The notes beneath the pieces are model-generated. The model was not told the DNA's origin, did no database searches, and worked only from the letters and a program-made list of their open reading frames with translations. From Paraprevotella xylaniphila YIT 11841 (lineage in GTDB: Bacteria > Bacteroidota > Bacteroidia > Bacteroidales > Bacteroidaceae), in the NCBI RefSeq assembly GCF_000205165.1, contig NZ_GL883879.1, positions 51,128-115,127 of the forward strand: DNA of 64,000 bases, in the 5' to 3' direction. Positions 33,010-43,500 of this stretch are shown here, piece after piece. The position numbers and the translations under genes are program-made. Position 1 is the stretch's first letter. Each line of letters starts with the position of its first letter.

Positions 33010-33475
33010 AATAGAACGTAAGTTTCTGGTCACGGGTGACTTCAAGTCGCAGGCATACAGTAGCAGCCGTATCCGGCAGGGCTATATTTCTACGGTGGGG
33101 AAGGCTACGGTGCGTGTCCGTATTCGCGACGACAAGGGGTATCTCACGATAAAAGGCCGTTCGAATGAAGCGGGCATCTCGCGTTATGAATTCGAGACGG
33201 AAGTACCCTTGCAGGACGCGGAAGACCTGATGAGGTTGTGCGAACCGGGTGTAATCGACAAGACGCGTTACCTTGTGCGGTCGGGGCGGCACGTGTTCGA
33301 GGTCGATGAGTTCTATGGCGACAACGAAGGGCTGATTATGGCCGAGGTGGAACTTTCCGACGAACAAGAAGCTTTTGAAAAGCCCGGTTTCATTGGACGG
33401 GAAGTCACAGGCGATCGCCGTTACTACAATTCCCACCTTCGTACTTATCCGTATAAACTTTGGCGGGAAGGATAG
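32999..33475 (+). CDS. CYTH-domain phosphatase
   Basis: A 158-residue CYTH protein (triphosphate tunnel metalloenzyme fold). The hallmark ExExK is at the start (EIERKFLV), then VRVRIRDDKGYLTIKG and YEFETEVPLQDAEDL, which provide the other tunnel residues. Bacterial members hydrolyse inorganic triphosphate or similar substrates. ATG at 32999 is the only start that puts EIERKF at residues 4-9; the longer frame upstream lies within the small membrane-protein gene. It overlaps that gene by 11 bases. Confidence 0.88.
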   Translation: MSFEIERKFLVTGDFKSQAYSSSRIRQGYISTVGKATVRVRIRDDKGYLTIKGRSNEAGISRYEFETEVPLQDAEDLMRLCEPGVIDKTRYLVRSGRHVFEVDEFYGDNEGLIMAEVELSDEQEAFEKPGFIGREVTGDRRYYNSHLRTYPYKLWREG

Positions 33476-33502
33476 GGGTGCGAAGGCGTAGCGTGCGGCG
33501 AG

Positions 33503-33898
33503 CTATGCTTTCTTGCGCATTTTCCGGGTGAGCATGCCGCTGAGGACAATGCCGGCCAATGCTCCTATGGCATTGGCGGCCAAGTCGAGCCAGTCGCCGC
33601 TCCGGTCGGTGGTGCAGTAGGCTTGTGCCAATTCGATGAGTCCGCTCATGGCTACCGGTCCTATATAGAGGGCAAGGGCACATGGCATGGAGGGGGAAGC
33701 CTTCCGCACACGCCAGTCTTCCATCCATAAGACAAATGCCAACGAACCATACATCAACAAGTGCGCCCACTTGTCAATAAAGCGTACGTTGGCCAGTTCG
33801 GTCTTGGGTGGGGTAAACAGCGAGAGATACCAGATTACGAGAATGAGGATAACGCTAATCGGATGTCTTCTTATCCATTTTGTTAGTTCGTGCGTCAT
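33503..33898 (-). CDS. VanZ-like membrane protein
   Basis: A 131-residue protein with four predicted membrane helices (ISVILILVIWYLSLF; WAHLLMYGSLAFVLWM; ALALYIGPVAMSGLIELAQ; LAANAIGALAGIVLSG). DKWAHLLMYGSLAF and ELAQ...GDWLDLAANAIGA match the VanZ family, named for a teicoplanin-resistance accessory gene, though most members have no known link to resistance. It converges on the CYTH gene. Confidence 0.85.
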   Translation of the reverse strand: MTHELTKWIRRHPISVILILVIWYLSLFTPPKTELANVRFIDKWAHLLMYGSLAFVLWMEDWRVRKASPSMPCALALYIGPVAMSGLIELAQAYCTTDRSGDWLDLAANAIGALAGIVLSGMLTRKMRKKA

Positions 33899-33937
33899 AT
33901 AAATAACAATTTATCTGCAAAAATAATTCTTTTTTCG

Positions 33938-33945
33938 TACTTTTG
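33938..33945 (+). promoter_or_regulatory. Bacteroidetes -7 box for the NSS transporter
   Basis: Reads TACTTTTG, a full TAnnTTTG match 35 bases upstream of the ATG at 33981. No -33 TTTG was seen. Confidence 0.5.
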
Positions 33946-33980
33946 TCGGCATTACAGGTCTAATTTTTAAGAACGGGCTT

Positions 33981-35339
33981 ATGTCGGCAAATGAAAGAGT
34001 GAATTTTGGAAGTAAGATCGGGATCATATTGGCTTCGGCCGGGTCGGCTGTCGGGTTGGGGAACATCTGGCGTTTTCCTTGCGAAGTGGGCGAGAACGGC
34101 GGGGCTGCCTTTATTTTGGTTTATATCCTGTGTGTGATGTTTCTGGGCATACCGGTGATGGTTTCCGAGTTTCTTATCGGTCGCCGTTCACGGGCCAATA
34201 CGGGAGGGGCATACGAAGTGTTGGCACCGGGCACACATTGGAAATGGGTCGGTATGATGGGGGTCGTGGCAGCTTTTCTTATCTTGGGATATTATGGCGT
34301 AGTGGCCGGATGGACATTGGAGTATATGGTGACATCGGCTACGGGGCGGCTTTCCGGGAGCAAGGACTATACGCTTTTCTTCAATGACTTTGTCGGCAGT
34401 CCTTGGAAACCTGTACTCTATATGGCGGCTTTTATCCTGTTGACACATGTCGTCATCGTCCGGGGGGTGAAAGACGGCATAGAGAAGTTCTCCAAAGTCA
34501 TGATGCCGTTGCTGCTGTTGATTATTTGTGTCTTGGTGGTTTGTTCTTTCTCCATGCCCGGTTCGTCCGAGGGGTTGGCTTTCCTGTTGCGTCCCGATTT
34601 CAGTAAGGTAGACGGCAAGGTGGTGCTCGATGCCATGGGGCAGGCTTTCTTTTCCATGAGTGTCGGCATGGGATGTCTTTGTACGTATGCTTCCTATTTT
34701 ACGCGTGATGCCAATCTGGTAAAGACAGCCGGAAGCGTGGCGTTGATAGACACGTTTGTGGCCGTGTTGGCCGGTTTCATCATTTTTCCGGCAGTCTATT
34801 CTGTTCCGGGGCTGTCGCCCGATGCCGGTCCGGGATTGGTGTTTGTCACTTTGCCCAATGTGTTCCAGTTGGCTTTCAAGAGTGTACCGTGGGTGGGCTA
34901 TATCTTTTCGCTCATGTTTTACGTATTGTTGGTGTTGGCAGCGCTGACTTCCACCATTTCTTTGCATGAAGTGGCTACAGCCTATCTGCACGAGCGTTTT
35001 AAACTTTCCCGTAAGAAAGCTGCCACCGTGGTGACCTTGGTTTGTATGACGTTGGGGGTATTTTGCGCTTTGTCTTTCGGGCTGTTGAACGGAATCCGTT
35101 TGGGAGGAATGACTATTTTTGATCTTTTCGATTTTGTCACAGCCAAGCTGATGCTGCCTTTGGGCGGGATGTTCATTTCTATCTTTACCGGTTGGTATCT
35201 TGACCGTAGGATCGTGCGGGAGGAAGTGACGGATTGGGGGAAGCTCCGGATACCGTTTTTCGGCTTCTATATCTTTCTGTTGAAATTTGTGGCCCCAGTG
35301 GCCATTGCTTCCATTTTTGTAAACGAATTGTTCAAATGA
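33981..35339 (+). CDS. Sodium-dependent transporter, NSS/SNF family
   Basis: A 452-residue membrane protein with about 11 helices. The opening ASAGSAVGLGNIWRFPCEVGENGGAAF is the first-helix signature of neurotransmitter:sodium symporters (LeuT type), where the unwound helix 1 binds sodium and substrate. Later blocks (MGQAFFSMSVGMGCLCTYASYF) correspond to helix 6. It imports an amino acid or related small molecule with sodium; the substrate cannot be told. A helix-hairpin-helix gene starts seven bases after its stop. Confidence 0.9.
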   Translation: MSANERVNFGSKIGIILASAGSAVGLGNIWRFPCEVGENGGAAFILVYILCVMFLGIPVMVSEFLIGRRSRANTGGAYEVLAPGTHWKWVGMMGVVAAFLILGYYGVVAGWTLEYMVTSATGRLSGSKDYTLFFNDFVGSPWKPVLYMAAFILLTHVVIVRGVKDGIEKFSKVMMPLLLLIICVLVVCSFSMPGSSEGLAFLLRPDFSKVDGKVVLDAMGQAFFSMSVGMGCLCTYASYFTRDANLVKTAGSVALIDTFVAVLAGFIIFPAVYSVPGLSPDAGPGLVFVTLPNVFQLAFKSVPWVGYIFSLMFYVLLVLAALTSTISLHEVATAYLHERFKLSRKKAATVVTLVCMTLGVFCALSFGLLNGIRLGGMTIFDLFDFVTAKLMLPLGGMFISIFTGWYLDRRIVREEVTDWGKLRIPFFGFYIFLLKFVAPVAIASIFVNELFK

Positions 35340-35346
35340 CCGGAAA

Positions 35347-36279
35347 ATGAGGCGGACGTGGCGTAATCTCTTCTATTTTTCGAAAGCGGACAGAAGGGCG
35401 GTCTTGCTGTTGGCGGGCGTATTGATGGGGATTGTGTTATCCACTTCTTTTTTCTTGTGGTTCGACCGTCGGACACCGGCGAAAGAAGGCAGCGGAGACT
35501 CGTTGGTTTATGAACGCTTTTTTGCCGGATTGAAACCGGATACCGTGGTAGTCGTACGTAGCGGGCCAACCTATGGACAACCTGTTAAGGCGAAACCGGC
35601 TACATTCTTTTTCGACCCCAATACGGCCGATTCCACCGCTTTGCTCCGTTTGGGCTTGTCGCCATGGCAAGTGCGCAATATTTATAAATACCGGGCACGT
35701 GGCGGACGTTACCACCGTCCGGAAGATTTTTCCAAACTTTACGGACTGACAAAAGGAGACTACGAAAGGCTGTTGCCTTATATCCGTATCGCTGATAAGT
35801 ATAAGTTGATGTCGGACTTGTACCCTCACGGTCTGCCGGGAACAGACACCGTGGAACTCCCTCCACGGCAAGAGAAATTCCCGGAAGGCATACGGGTGGA
35901 ACTGAACACGGCCGATACGGCTACATTGAAGAAGATTCCCGGTATCGGCTCTTATTATGCGAGGCGGATTGTGGACTATCGCAACCGTTTGGGCGGTTTT
36001 GTGTCTGTGGCTCAACTGAAGGAGATGGGGGAGTTGCCTGAAAACATCGGAAGATGGTTTACGGTATCTCCGGCCGTACATCGTCCGTTGCTGGTCAACC
36101 GGATGTCGGTAGAAGTCTTGCGCCGTCATCCCTATTTGAATTTCTATCAGAGCCGGGTGATAGTGGAGCATCGCCGTAAATACGGGCCGATAAAAAAGCT
36201 GCAAGCGTTGTCGTTGTACGAGGAGTTTTCCCCTTCCGATTTGGAACGCCTGCAGCCTTATGTGAGTTTTGAGGAATGA
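35347..36279 (+). CDS. Membrane-anchored helix-hairpin-helix protein (ComEA-like)
   Basis: A 310-residue protein with an N-terminal membrane helix (about residues 18-38) and three ComEA-type helix-hairpin-helix regions: FFDPNTADSTALLRLGLSPWQ, VELNTADTATLKKIPGIGSYYARRIVDYR (split by a turn), and the C-terminal SVEVLRRHPYLNFYQSR. Such domains bind DNA without sequence preference, and ComEA proteins act in DNA uptake. Members with a helix anchor are widespread in Bacteroidetes, and the function has not been shown there. It sits seven bases after the transporter gene. Confidence 0.82.
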   Translation: MRRTWRNLFYFSKADRRAVLLLAGVLMGIVLSTSFFLWFDRRTPAKEGSGDSLVYERFFAGLKPDTVVVVRSGPTYGQPVKAKPATFFFDPNTADSTALLRLGLSPWQVRNIYKYRARGGRYHRPEDFSKLYGLTKGDYERLLPYIRIADKYKLMSDLYPHGLPGTDTVELPPRQEKFPEGIRVELNTADTATLKKIPGIGSYYARRIVDYRNRLGGFVSVAQLKEMGELPENIGRWFTVSPAVHRPLLVNRMSVEVLRRHPYLNFYQSRVIVEHRRKYGPIKKLQALSLYEEFSPSDLERLQPYVSFEE

Positions 36280-36287
36280 TTCGTCCG

Positions 36288-37061
36288 CTATGATTTTTCT
36301 TTCATGAGTCGTATGGCCTCTACGGGGTGGTCGGTCGTGACAAAATCTACTCCCAGGTCGCGCATTCTTTTCAGGTCTTCTTCTTTGTTCGTCGTCCAGG
36401 CATTTACTTTCAGACCGCAACGATGCGCTTCTTCTACCCATTCGGGATGTTGGTCGAACACCTTGAAATTATAGTCTATGCCGGTGAAACCTTTGGCCTT
36501 GGCTTCCTGGGGCGAGAGGTCTCCGTTGATGTAGAATATCTCGGAGGCTCCGTTGGTGGCTTTGACTAACTGTTCGCATACGTTCAGGCTGAAAGAGATG
36601 TATTCCGTTTGTTTTTCCATTCCCATGTCTTTTACCATTTTTACGATGGTTTTCACGGCTTGGTCTTCATGTTCTTTGTTTTTGTTCTTCTTGATTTCAA
36701 GAATAAGCTGCAGGTCTTTCAGCTTGCGTCCTTCCTCTAAATAAGCTTGCAAAGTGGGTAACGTCTCCCCGTTTTTGAGTTTGCTCTCTTTGATTTGCTC
36801 GTAAGTAGCCCGGGATATGGCTGTCGAACCGATGGTATTGTCATGATTGACAACCACGATGCCGTCGGCAGTCATTTGTACGTCGAATTCACTCCCGTAG
36901 ACTTTCGCTTCGGCCGCTTTTCTTAAAGAGGCCAATGAGTTTTGTGCCGAACCTTCGGCTTTCCAATAACCTCGATGGGCGATGACTTGAGTCTGTGCCT
37001 GGATGCTTAGTGCGGCGAGGCAAAGACAGGCTGTAGCAATGGTTTTTTGATAGATGTTCAT
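36288..37061 (-). CDS. Glycerophosphodiester phosphodiesterase
   Basis: A 257-residue secreted GDPD-family TIM barrel. A signal peptide ends near IQAQ. Catalytic blocks are VIAHRGYW (first His), SEFDVQMTADG (metal-binding Glu/Asp) and VVNHD (second His). It splits glycerophosphodiesters such as glycerophosphocholine or glycerophosphoinositol into glycerol-3-phosphate and an alcohol. It is the last gene of an operon with SusC, SusD, an unknown secreted protein and a calcineurin-type phosphoesterase. The shared theme is release of phosphate from organic phosphodiesters in the periplasm. Confidence 0.92.
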   Translation of the reverse strand: MNIYQKTIATACLCLAALSIQAQTQVIAHRGYWKAEGSAQNSLASLRKAAEAKVYGSEFDVQMTADGIVVVNHDNTIGSTAISRATYEQIKESKLKNGETLPTLQAYLEEGRKLKDLQLILEIKKNKNKEHEDQAVKTIVKMVKDMGMEKQTEYISFSLNVCEQLVKATNGASEIFYINGDLSPQEAKAKGFTGIDYNFKVFDQHPEWVEEAHRCGLKVNAWTTNKEEDLKRMRDLGVDFVTTDHPVEAIRLMKEKS

Positions 37062-37072
37062 TTTTATCAGGC

Positions 37073-38506
37073 TTATAGTTCGATTTGTTGTGTGTAGTTT
37101 TCATGAAAACGGTTAGTCGCTTTGACCGTGATGGTTCGGGCCGACGTGGAAGGTTGGGCACGGAAAAGATGGCGGGTGTGGTAGCCTTCTGCTTTTCCGT
37201 TTTTCATTGTGATGAAGTCCTGGTCTTCATCTTCGAATGGCTGCATCGGGCCTTTCGGTTTTCCGTCTTCGAACCATTCTACTTTCCAGTCCGGATCCCA
37301 GTCCCAGATGTTGGCCACGACTTGTTTCGGTTGGCTCTTGAATTCTCCCGGCTTATAGGTGCGGAATTGGTAGTCAGAGGGTTTCCCGGTAGCTTTGTAG
37401 TGCCATTTCACGTTTTTGTCGTCTACCTCTACTATAAGGTATCCATTGGGAGCCCCGCAACGGTTCACGTGTCCGGCCCACCACGCTCCGCAGGCGGCTC
37501 CTATGTTGTGCTCGTAGATGTTAGCCGCAGGTTGTGCGTTTTCGTAGAAGTGGGTATGGCCGGCAAATATATGTACCTGGTAATCTTTGAGAATGTCCAA
37601 CAACTCTGATGTATTACTTGTGTTTCCACTGCCCTCTGCCGTTGTATTGGAAGTAGGTGCGTGCAGGTTGAGGAACACGAGGCTGCCTTTGGGCACGTAG
37701 CTCAAATCCTTTTTCAACCATGCCAGTTGGGCCGGAGTAAAAGCTTCTTTGTATTTCTTTCCGCCTTGGTAGTCTATGTCTTTCATGGTTACGACATGTA
37801 CCTGGCCGATGTTGAAAGAGTAATCGGTAGGGCCGAATGCTTTGTGGTAATCGGCTTCTCCATAACCCGATTCCGGAACTGCCGTGCGTTCCATATCGGC
37901 ATACTTAAGGTTGAAATCATGATTTCCGATGGCTTGGAACATCGTCAGTCCCAAGTGGGAAACACATTCTTTATATGGTTCTACCAGGTTCATGGCATCC
38001 CAGACCAAATCTCCCACGGCCATGCCTACCACTTCTTGTCCTTTGAAAGAATCCACAGTGCATTTCAGGTCGGGAACGGTTTCTTTCCGGAAACGGTCGA
38101 GATGGGCGTCGGTTTTCACTTGAGGGTCGGAAATGGCAATGTACACAAACCGGCGGGTAGGGGTTTCCCGTGGTTCAAGCGTGAAATTACAGGTGTTTTC
38201 TTGCGAATCCGCTTTTTGGAATTGGTAGAACCTGTCAGCAATTCCGTCGGTTGCCGGTAACTTGTAGGCAGATGGGGTTGAGATGTAAACCAACGGTTGG
38301 CGTTCTGCATCGCTTTCCATGCGGTAATGTCCCGTGCCATCGGTCGTAGTGAAATTACGTCCGTCTGTCACGACTACTTGGGCTACGGGTTTTCCTTGGG
38401 TGTCGGTGATACGGCCTTTGACGATTCCCGGGGCTGCCGAGGTCTGGGCAGCCATCAGTCCGCATAAAACAAACGGGAATAGGATATGTTTATAGTTACG
38501 TTTCAT
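37073..38506 (-). CDS. Secreted calcineurin-type phosphoesterase
   Basis: A 477-residue secreted metallophosphoesterase with three parts: an N-terminal carboxypeptidase-regulatory-like beta domain (VKGRITDTQGKPVAQVVVTD, residues 28-115), a central calcineurin-like domain, and a C-terminal beta domain typical of the Bacteroidetes group. Metal-site blocks are ISDPQ, GDLVWD, GNHDF and GHTHFYE. The usual first-block D-x-H is D-x-Q. It should hydrolyse phosphomono- or phosphodiesters. It lies six bases downstream of the unknown gene at 38513 and 11 bases before the GDPD gene. Confidence 0.88.
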   Translation of the reverse strand: MKRNYKHILFPFVLCGLMAAQTSAAPGIVKGRITDTQGKPVAQVVVTDGRNFTTTDGTGHYRMESDAERQPLVYISTPSAYKLPATDGIADRFYQFQKADSQENTCNFTLEPRETPTRRFVYIAISDPQVKTDAHLDRFRKETVPDLKCTVDSFKGQEVVGMAVGDLVWDAMNLVEPYKECVSHLGLTMFQAIGNHDFNLKYADMERTAVPESGYGEADYHKAFGPTDYSFNIGQVHVVTMKDIDYQGGKKYKEAFTPAQLAWLKKDLSYVPKGSLVFLNLHAPTSNTTAEGSGNTSNTSELLDILKDYQVHIFAGHTHFYENAQPAANIYEHNIGAACGAWWAGHVNRCGAPNGYLIVEVDDKNVKWHYKATGKPSDYQFRTYKPGEFKSQPKQVVANIWDWDPDWKVEWFEDGKPKGPMQPFEDEDQDFITMKNGKAEGYHTRHLFRAQPSTSARTITVKATNRFHENYTQQIEL

Positions 38507-38512
38507 AGCTTT

Positions 38513-39061
38513 TTAATGTTTTCTGAGTTTTACTTTATCGAATAGGGCGATGATTGCTTCCGGTCGGTCGGCCGAGCGCAAAGCTTGCTCTAAGGTTTGG
38601 GTGTCTTGTTCGAAGCAGATTACGTTGGCGCAGTCCAGGATATGGGCCATGTTGGTGATGGCGGCATCGCGGCTAATCTGATTTTTGTTGACGGCTTTCT
38701 TATAATATTTATTCACCTTGTTGACGGCTTTGTATACCGCCGGTTTGACTATTTCTACCGATGTGTCGGAGAAACCGACGGACATGTCGTATTCATGAGT
38801 ATAGTTATGGACGAAAGTGTCCCACTTTTTAGCGATACCCTCTCCGAGGAAGTGGTCGGATTCGAAAACTACTTTTGCTACGGGAATGTCGCCATATATG
38901 TCGAATACAAACTCCGTGCCTGACGCTTCTTTACTCTCGGTGTTTCTTTTTTCCGGATGGGACGTGGAGACGGTTGTTTCCGTATGGTTCTCCGGACGGG
39001 CTTCTACGGGGACTGTTCCTGCGCAGCAGCAAACAGCCATTGCTACAATAATTTTTTTCAT
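38513..39061 (-). CDS. Secreted protein of unknown function
   Basis: A 182-residue protein with a signal peptide (MAVCCCAGTVPVEA, cut near residue 21). A low-complexity Thr/Ser/Glu stretch (25-48) is followed by a compact domain with an aromatic, acidic start (TEFVFDIYGDIPVAKVVFES) and a helical second half rich in Lys and Asn (AVYKAVNKVNKYYKKAVNKN). I do not recognise the family. Its place between susD and the phosphoesterase, with spacings of 6 and 18 bases, makes it part of the phosphorus-acquisition operon. It could be a binding protein or enzyme accessory. Confidence 0.7.
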   Translation of the reverse strand: MKKIIVAMAVCCCAGTVPVEARPENHTETTVSTSHPEKRNTESKEASGTEFVFDIYGDIPVAKVVFESDHFLGEGIAKKWDTFVHNYTHEYDMSVGFSDTSVEIVKPAVYKAVNKVNKYYKKAVNKNQISRDAAITNMAHILDCANVICFEQDTQTLEQALRSADRPEAIIALFDKVKLRKH

Positions 39062-39079
39062 GTTCTTCTATGTTTTGCT

Positions 39080-40543
39080 TTACTTCTGCCAAATCAATTT
39101 GATGGAAAACTCATCGCCGCCCATGTTTTTTTTGGCTTCCTGGTAGTTTGCCATATTGGTACGTTGCACGGCGGCCGGATATTTAAACCTTCGAGGCATT
39201 TGGTTGTGGCTGATTTGTATGCCTTCTCCTACGGGAAGAACCGGATACCCCGTGCGGTTGTATTCGAACCATTGTTGATAGTCGCAGAAATACAAGGCCA
39301 CGAACTTTTGATTCATGATACGCTCCAAGGAACCGTCGTATCGGGCTTGGGGATTATCGAAATAATCGGCGGGGAGTGTGGCGTTCCACTGTTCCACAGA
39401 AGCCTGTACACCTTTCTTGTAAGCGGTTTCAGCTTCTGTGGCACCTCCGGGGAGGATTCCTTTTTGGAACAATTCTGCCTTGATGAATTCCACTTCTGCG
39501 TACGACATCAAGGTAAGCTCCATAGGAGCCTTTGCCATGCTTTGGTTGGGGAGGGAAGCTGTTATGGCCGGTAGAGTCAGATAACCACTGGGAAGTCCCA
39601 CGTAGGCTTTGGTACCGTCTTCCTGTTCCACTTGGGTGGCAAATACCGGCAGGCGCGGGTCATTCCAAAAGTTGAGCAGGTCGATGAAGAATTCAGATAA
39701 GTTGACGTATGAAGTGAAATCTTGAGGGCGTGCCATGGGTGCCTCTTCAGGGAATACCCCCGAGATGCCCAACATGGCAGCATCGTCATTAGATTCGAAT
39801 ACGGGATACGTAGCCGGATTATTGTACATTTCTTGTAATTCGGCTTGTGCGTTAAAACCTTCTGCATCCAAGAGCCGGGTCAAGGTACGCATGCGGAGCG
39901 AATTACAGAATTTCTGCCATTTCTTGATGCCTTCTCCGTCGGTAGTGCTGTAAAGCATGTCTCCGGAAGTGTTGTACACGAGTCCGCTTTCTGTGTCGAA
40001 CAAACTGTTGGCCGTTTTCAGATTGTCGAGGATTTGCCGGTAGGCTTGTTCTTGCCGGTCGAACCGGGGAGCAAGAATACCTTGGTCGGCCGAACAGGCT
40101 TCCGACATGGGAATGTCACCGAAAGCATCGGCCAATATGCCGTACATCCAGCTTTGCAAGGTGAGGGATACAGCCTCGTAGTTCGGTTCTGGGGAAGCCA
40201 GTTGGGCATTGAGCCGTTGGATTTCTTTGGCATTGTTGATCCATTTGTAGTAGGTGTTCCATGTTCCGTCGCCCCGGGAGTCTGTCATGTTCCACCATCC
40301 GACCCCGCTTGTGCCGTTATTGCTTACGAGGCATTGCATCAAAGGAAATGTGTAGTCGTAATAGCGGTTCCAGTTATAAGTGCCCATGTCGTAAAGAATC
40401 GGGTCGAGCAGAGTGCCGGGATTCACCTTTTCCATACGTGTGGGGTCTGTATTCAGTTCATCGAAGTCGGTACATGACGAGCAGGCAAAGCCGCTTAATA
40501 CCATTCCGAGTGTGATATTTCTTAAAAGATTCGTTCTTTTCAT
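39080..40543 (-). CDS. SusD/RagB-family outer-membrane lipoprotein
   Basis: A 487-residue SusD-like surface lipoprotein with a lipobox Cys near residue 24 (ACSSCTDFDELNTDP). The N-terminal block FDELNTDPTRM, the WNNAKEI-like stretch WINNAKEIQRLNAQL and the TPR-type helices place it in the SusD-like group 2. SusD proteins form the lid of the SusC channel and bind the nutrient. Here the operon partners are phosphoesterases and not glycosidases, so the bound nutrient may be a phosphorylated compound. It lies 12 bases after susC. Confidence 0.92.
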   Translation of the reverse strand: MKRTNLLRNITLGMVLSGFACSSCTDFDELNTDPTRMEKVNPGTLLDPILYDMGTYNWNRYYDYTFPLMQCLVSNNGTSGVGWWNMTDSRGDGTWNTYYKWINNAKEIQRLNAQLASPEPNYEAVSLTLQSWMYGILADAFGDIPMSEACSADQGILAPRFDRQEQAYRQILDNLKTANSLFDTESGLVYNTSGDMLYSTTDGEGIKKWQKFCNSLRMRTLTRLLDAEGFNAQAELQEMYNNPATYPVFESNDDAAMLGISGVFPEEAPMARPQDFTSYVNLSEFFIDLLNFWNDPRLPVFATQVEQEDGTKAYVGLPSGYLTLPAITASLPNQSMAKAPMELTLMSYAEVEFIKAELFQKGILPGGATEAETAYKKGVQASVEQWNATLPADYFDNPQARYDGSLERIMNQKFVALYFCDYQQWFEYNRTGYPVLPVGEGIQISHNQMPRRFKYPAAVQRTNMANYQEAKKNMGGDEFSIKLIWQK

Positions 40544-40555
40544 TGTTTTTGTTTT

Positions 40556-43500
40556 TTAGAAAGTAAGATTGAGGTTGAAGCCGAAAGTTCTTGTAGTAGG
40601 CAGCGAGCCTGTTTCTATACCGGATACCATGGAACTGCCATCCAAGGCTACGGATTCCGGGTCGAAGAGAGGATAGTCAGTGAAACACCACAGATTGCGT
40701 CCGTATACGGCTATCGAGGCTTTTGAGAATGGAGATTTTTCCAAGACTTTCTTAGGGAGTTCGTATTCCAATCGGATTTCTCTGATTTTCAAGAAAGAGG
40801 CATCGAACGAGTTGGTTTCTACATTGGCTCTCCGATAATACTCCTTATAAAAACTTTCGATAGTTACCACTTTCGTGTTGGGCGAGAACGTTCCGTCGTC
40901 ATTCCGTACCACGCCCGGTGCTATCATGTACATTCCGCTTTGGGGCGTGTAGCCGGCGGCTGCAATGCGCGGGTCGTTGGCATCCATATAATACTCCGTG
41001 CCCGGAAGGCGTCCGTTCAGGGATTGTGTGAGTTTGCCTTGTTCCATCATTTTGTGGAATGACATGCTGTAGATTGTACCGCCTACTTGTCCGTCAAGCA
41101 GGATTCCTAATTTAAAGCCTTTATAAGAGAACTCATTATACCATCCGGCTTTCCAGTCGGCATAGGCTGTACCTACATATTCGATTTCGTCGGCTTGTTC
41201 GGGTAAGCCGTTGTCTCCGATAATCACGTTGCCCTCGGGGTCGCGTACCAGTTTGTAGCCCCATAAATCTCCTGTGGTACCTCCTACACGTCCGATGATG
41301 GATGCGGTTCCCACAGTGCTGATGACCTGGTTTTCGTCTGCTCCTTCAGCCAGTGAAAGTATTTTATTGTCATTCTTCGACCATGTGAGCGTCGTGTTCC
41401 ATCGGAAGTCGCGTGTCAGGACCGGCGTGGCCGTGATTTCCAATTCATATCCCCTGTTACGGACGCAGCCGGAATTGATTGTGCCGCGGCTGTATCCTGT
41501 GGTCGGGTCGAGAGGAGCATCCAAAATTTGGTTTTTAGTGCGATTATAGTAAAACGAGAAGTCTACACCTATTCGATTGTCGAACATACGGAAGTCGAAG
41601 CCGGCCTCGTAGTTCGTCGAGATTTCAGGTTTAAAGTCTTGATTGTATAAAGTGGAAGCCACTTCGGCCGCCCCCGGAAAATTGCTGTTGTCGTAGTAAG
41701 CGGAGGTCTTATAAGGGTCGGTGTCGTTACCTACTTGGGCAAAAGAAGCCCTGAGCTTAAAGAAACTGACGGGGTCGGGCAGGGCAAATAATTCATTCAT
41801 GACGGCACTGGCGCTGACCGAAGGATAGAAGAAAGAACGGTGGTTACGGGGAAGGGTAGACGACCAGTCGTTGCGTCCTGTCACATCGAGGAACAGTTTG
41901 GACTGCCAGGATAGGTTGGCGGTGAAATAAAGGCTGTTCAAAGCTTTCCGTCGGATGGTATTCACGACGTTCGGGTTAGAGATTCCGTTAGACAGCTTGT
42001 ACACACCGGGGGTAATAAGTCCGTTGACGGAAGCCGACAGTAAGTCATAACGTTGTTGCATCATGTTGCCTCCTACGGAAGCATTGAGGTGGAATCCTCC
42101 GTCGTATGAATCATGATAGGTCAACAAGGCATCGCTATTCAATTCGTAGTCGAAAACGTTTTCTTTTTTAAAGAACCCGTTGCGGAATACCACGTCGCTG
42201 ATGGGGCGATGCTGTTCGCGTTGGTCGGCCGAGAGTTGTATGCCGGAACGTATCATGAAGTCGAACTTGCTGCTTAGCTTCAGGTTGGCCGATACGGTAG
42301 AGACGACGTTATGCTTTTCCGAAGGGTTCTCTGCTTCATACAGCGTGACAAAGGGATTACCGATGTAGCTGCTGTAAGGCTGCAACTGTTCAAGTCCTTC
42401 CTGCCCTTTTTTCCACATGGGGCGCAACCAGTCCAGGTTCACGTTCGGATTCTGGAAGATGAGGAAGTAGGCAATGGAATTACTGTTGTATCCCAATGCG
42501 GGAGTGTTGTTGATTTTACGATAAGTATAGCTCGTTTTGAAGTTGACACGTAAAGCACGTGAGATTTGTTGGGCTGCCGATACCATGGCCGATACGCGTT
42601 GAAAGCCGGTATTGGGCAATATCCATTCGTTTTTGGTATGTGTGATAGAGGCTCTCAGGTTGCCCCGGTCTGATTTTCCGGTCAACGCTACGGAGTTGGT
42701 CAGTGTATAACCTGTTTGAAACAGGTCTTTCCGGTTGTCTTTGTAAGCCACCCAAGGAGTCGCAGCATCGGCACGGCCTTGGTTCTCCGGAGAGTATTGA
42801 TAGAACATCTGTCCTTCGAAACGCGGACCGAATGCGCTGCTGGTTCCACCGGTACTGGGGGTCCCGTCCGGACCGGCACCGTATGAATAGTAATGTTGTC
42901 CGGCGTATGCCGTACCTTCCGCACCGATGTTTTTGGCTTGTCCTTGTCCGAATTCATATTGATAGTCGGGCCAGCGCATGACGTTATCCATACTGACGTG
43001 GGCACTATAAGAAACGCCAAGCCCCTTCTTGGCACCGGCTCCCGATTTGGTTGTTACCATGATTACGCCGTTTGCTGCGCGCGAACCGTACAAGGCTGTG
43101 GCACTGGCTCCTTTCAATACCTGGATACTTTCGATGTCTTCCGGATTCAAGTCTGAGAAACCATTGCCGTAGTCTACCGAGAGTTCGGCTGCATCGCCGG
43201 CTCCGTAGGCCATTCCCGGGTTGGTCATCGGGCTGCTCAGGGGAACACCGTCTACGACTACCAAAGCATTATTGCCATTCGCATTCAGTGAAACATCTCC
43301 TCGGACGGATATCCGGCTAGTACTTAGAGGTCCTCCGGAAGAGATGATGCTCAATCCGGCCACTTTTCCTGTCAGAGCCGACGACCAGTTAGCCGGCATT
43401 GTACCGGTGATTTGGCTGCCTTCCACTTTCGTCGTGGCGTATCCCAAGCCTTTCTCGTCGCGCTTGATGCCCAATGCGGTTACCACTACCTCATTGATTT

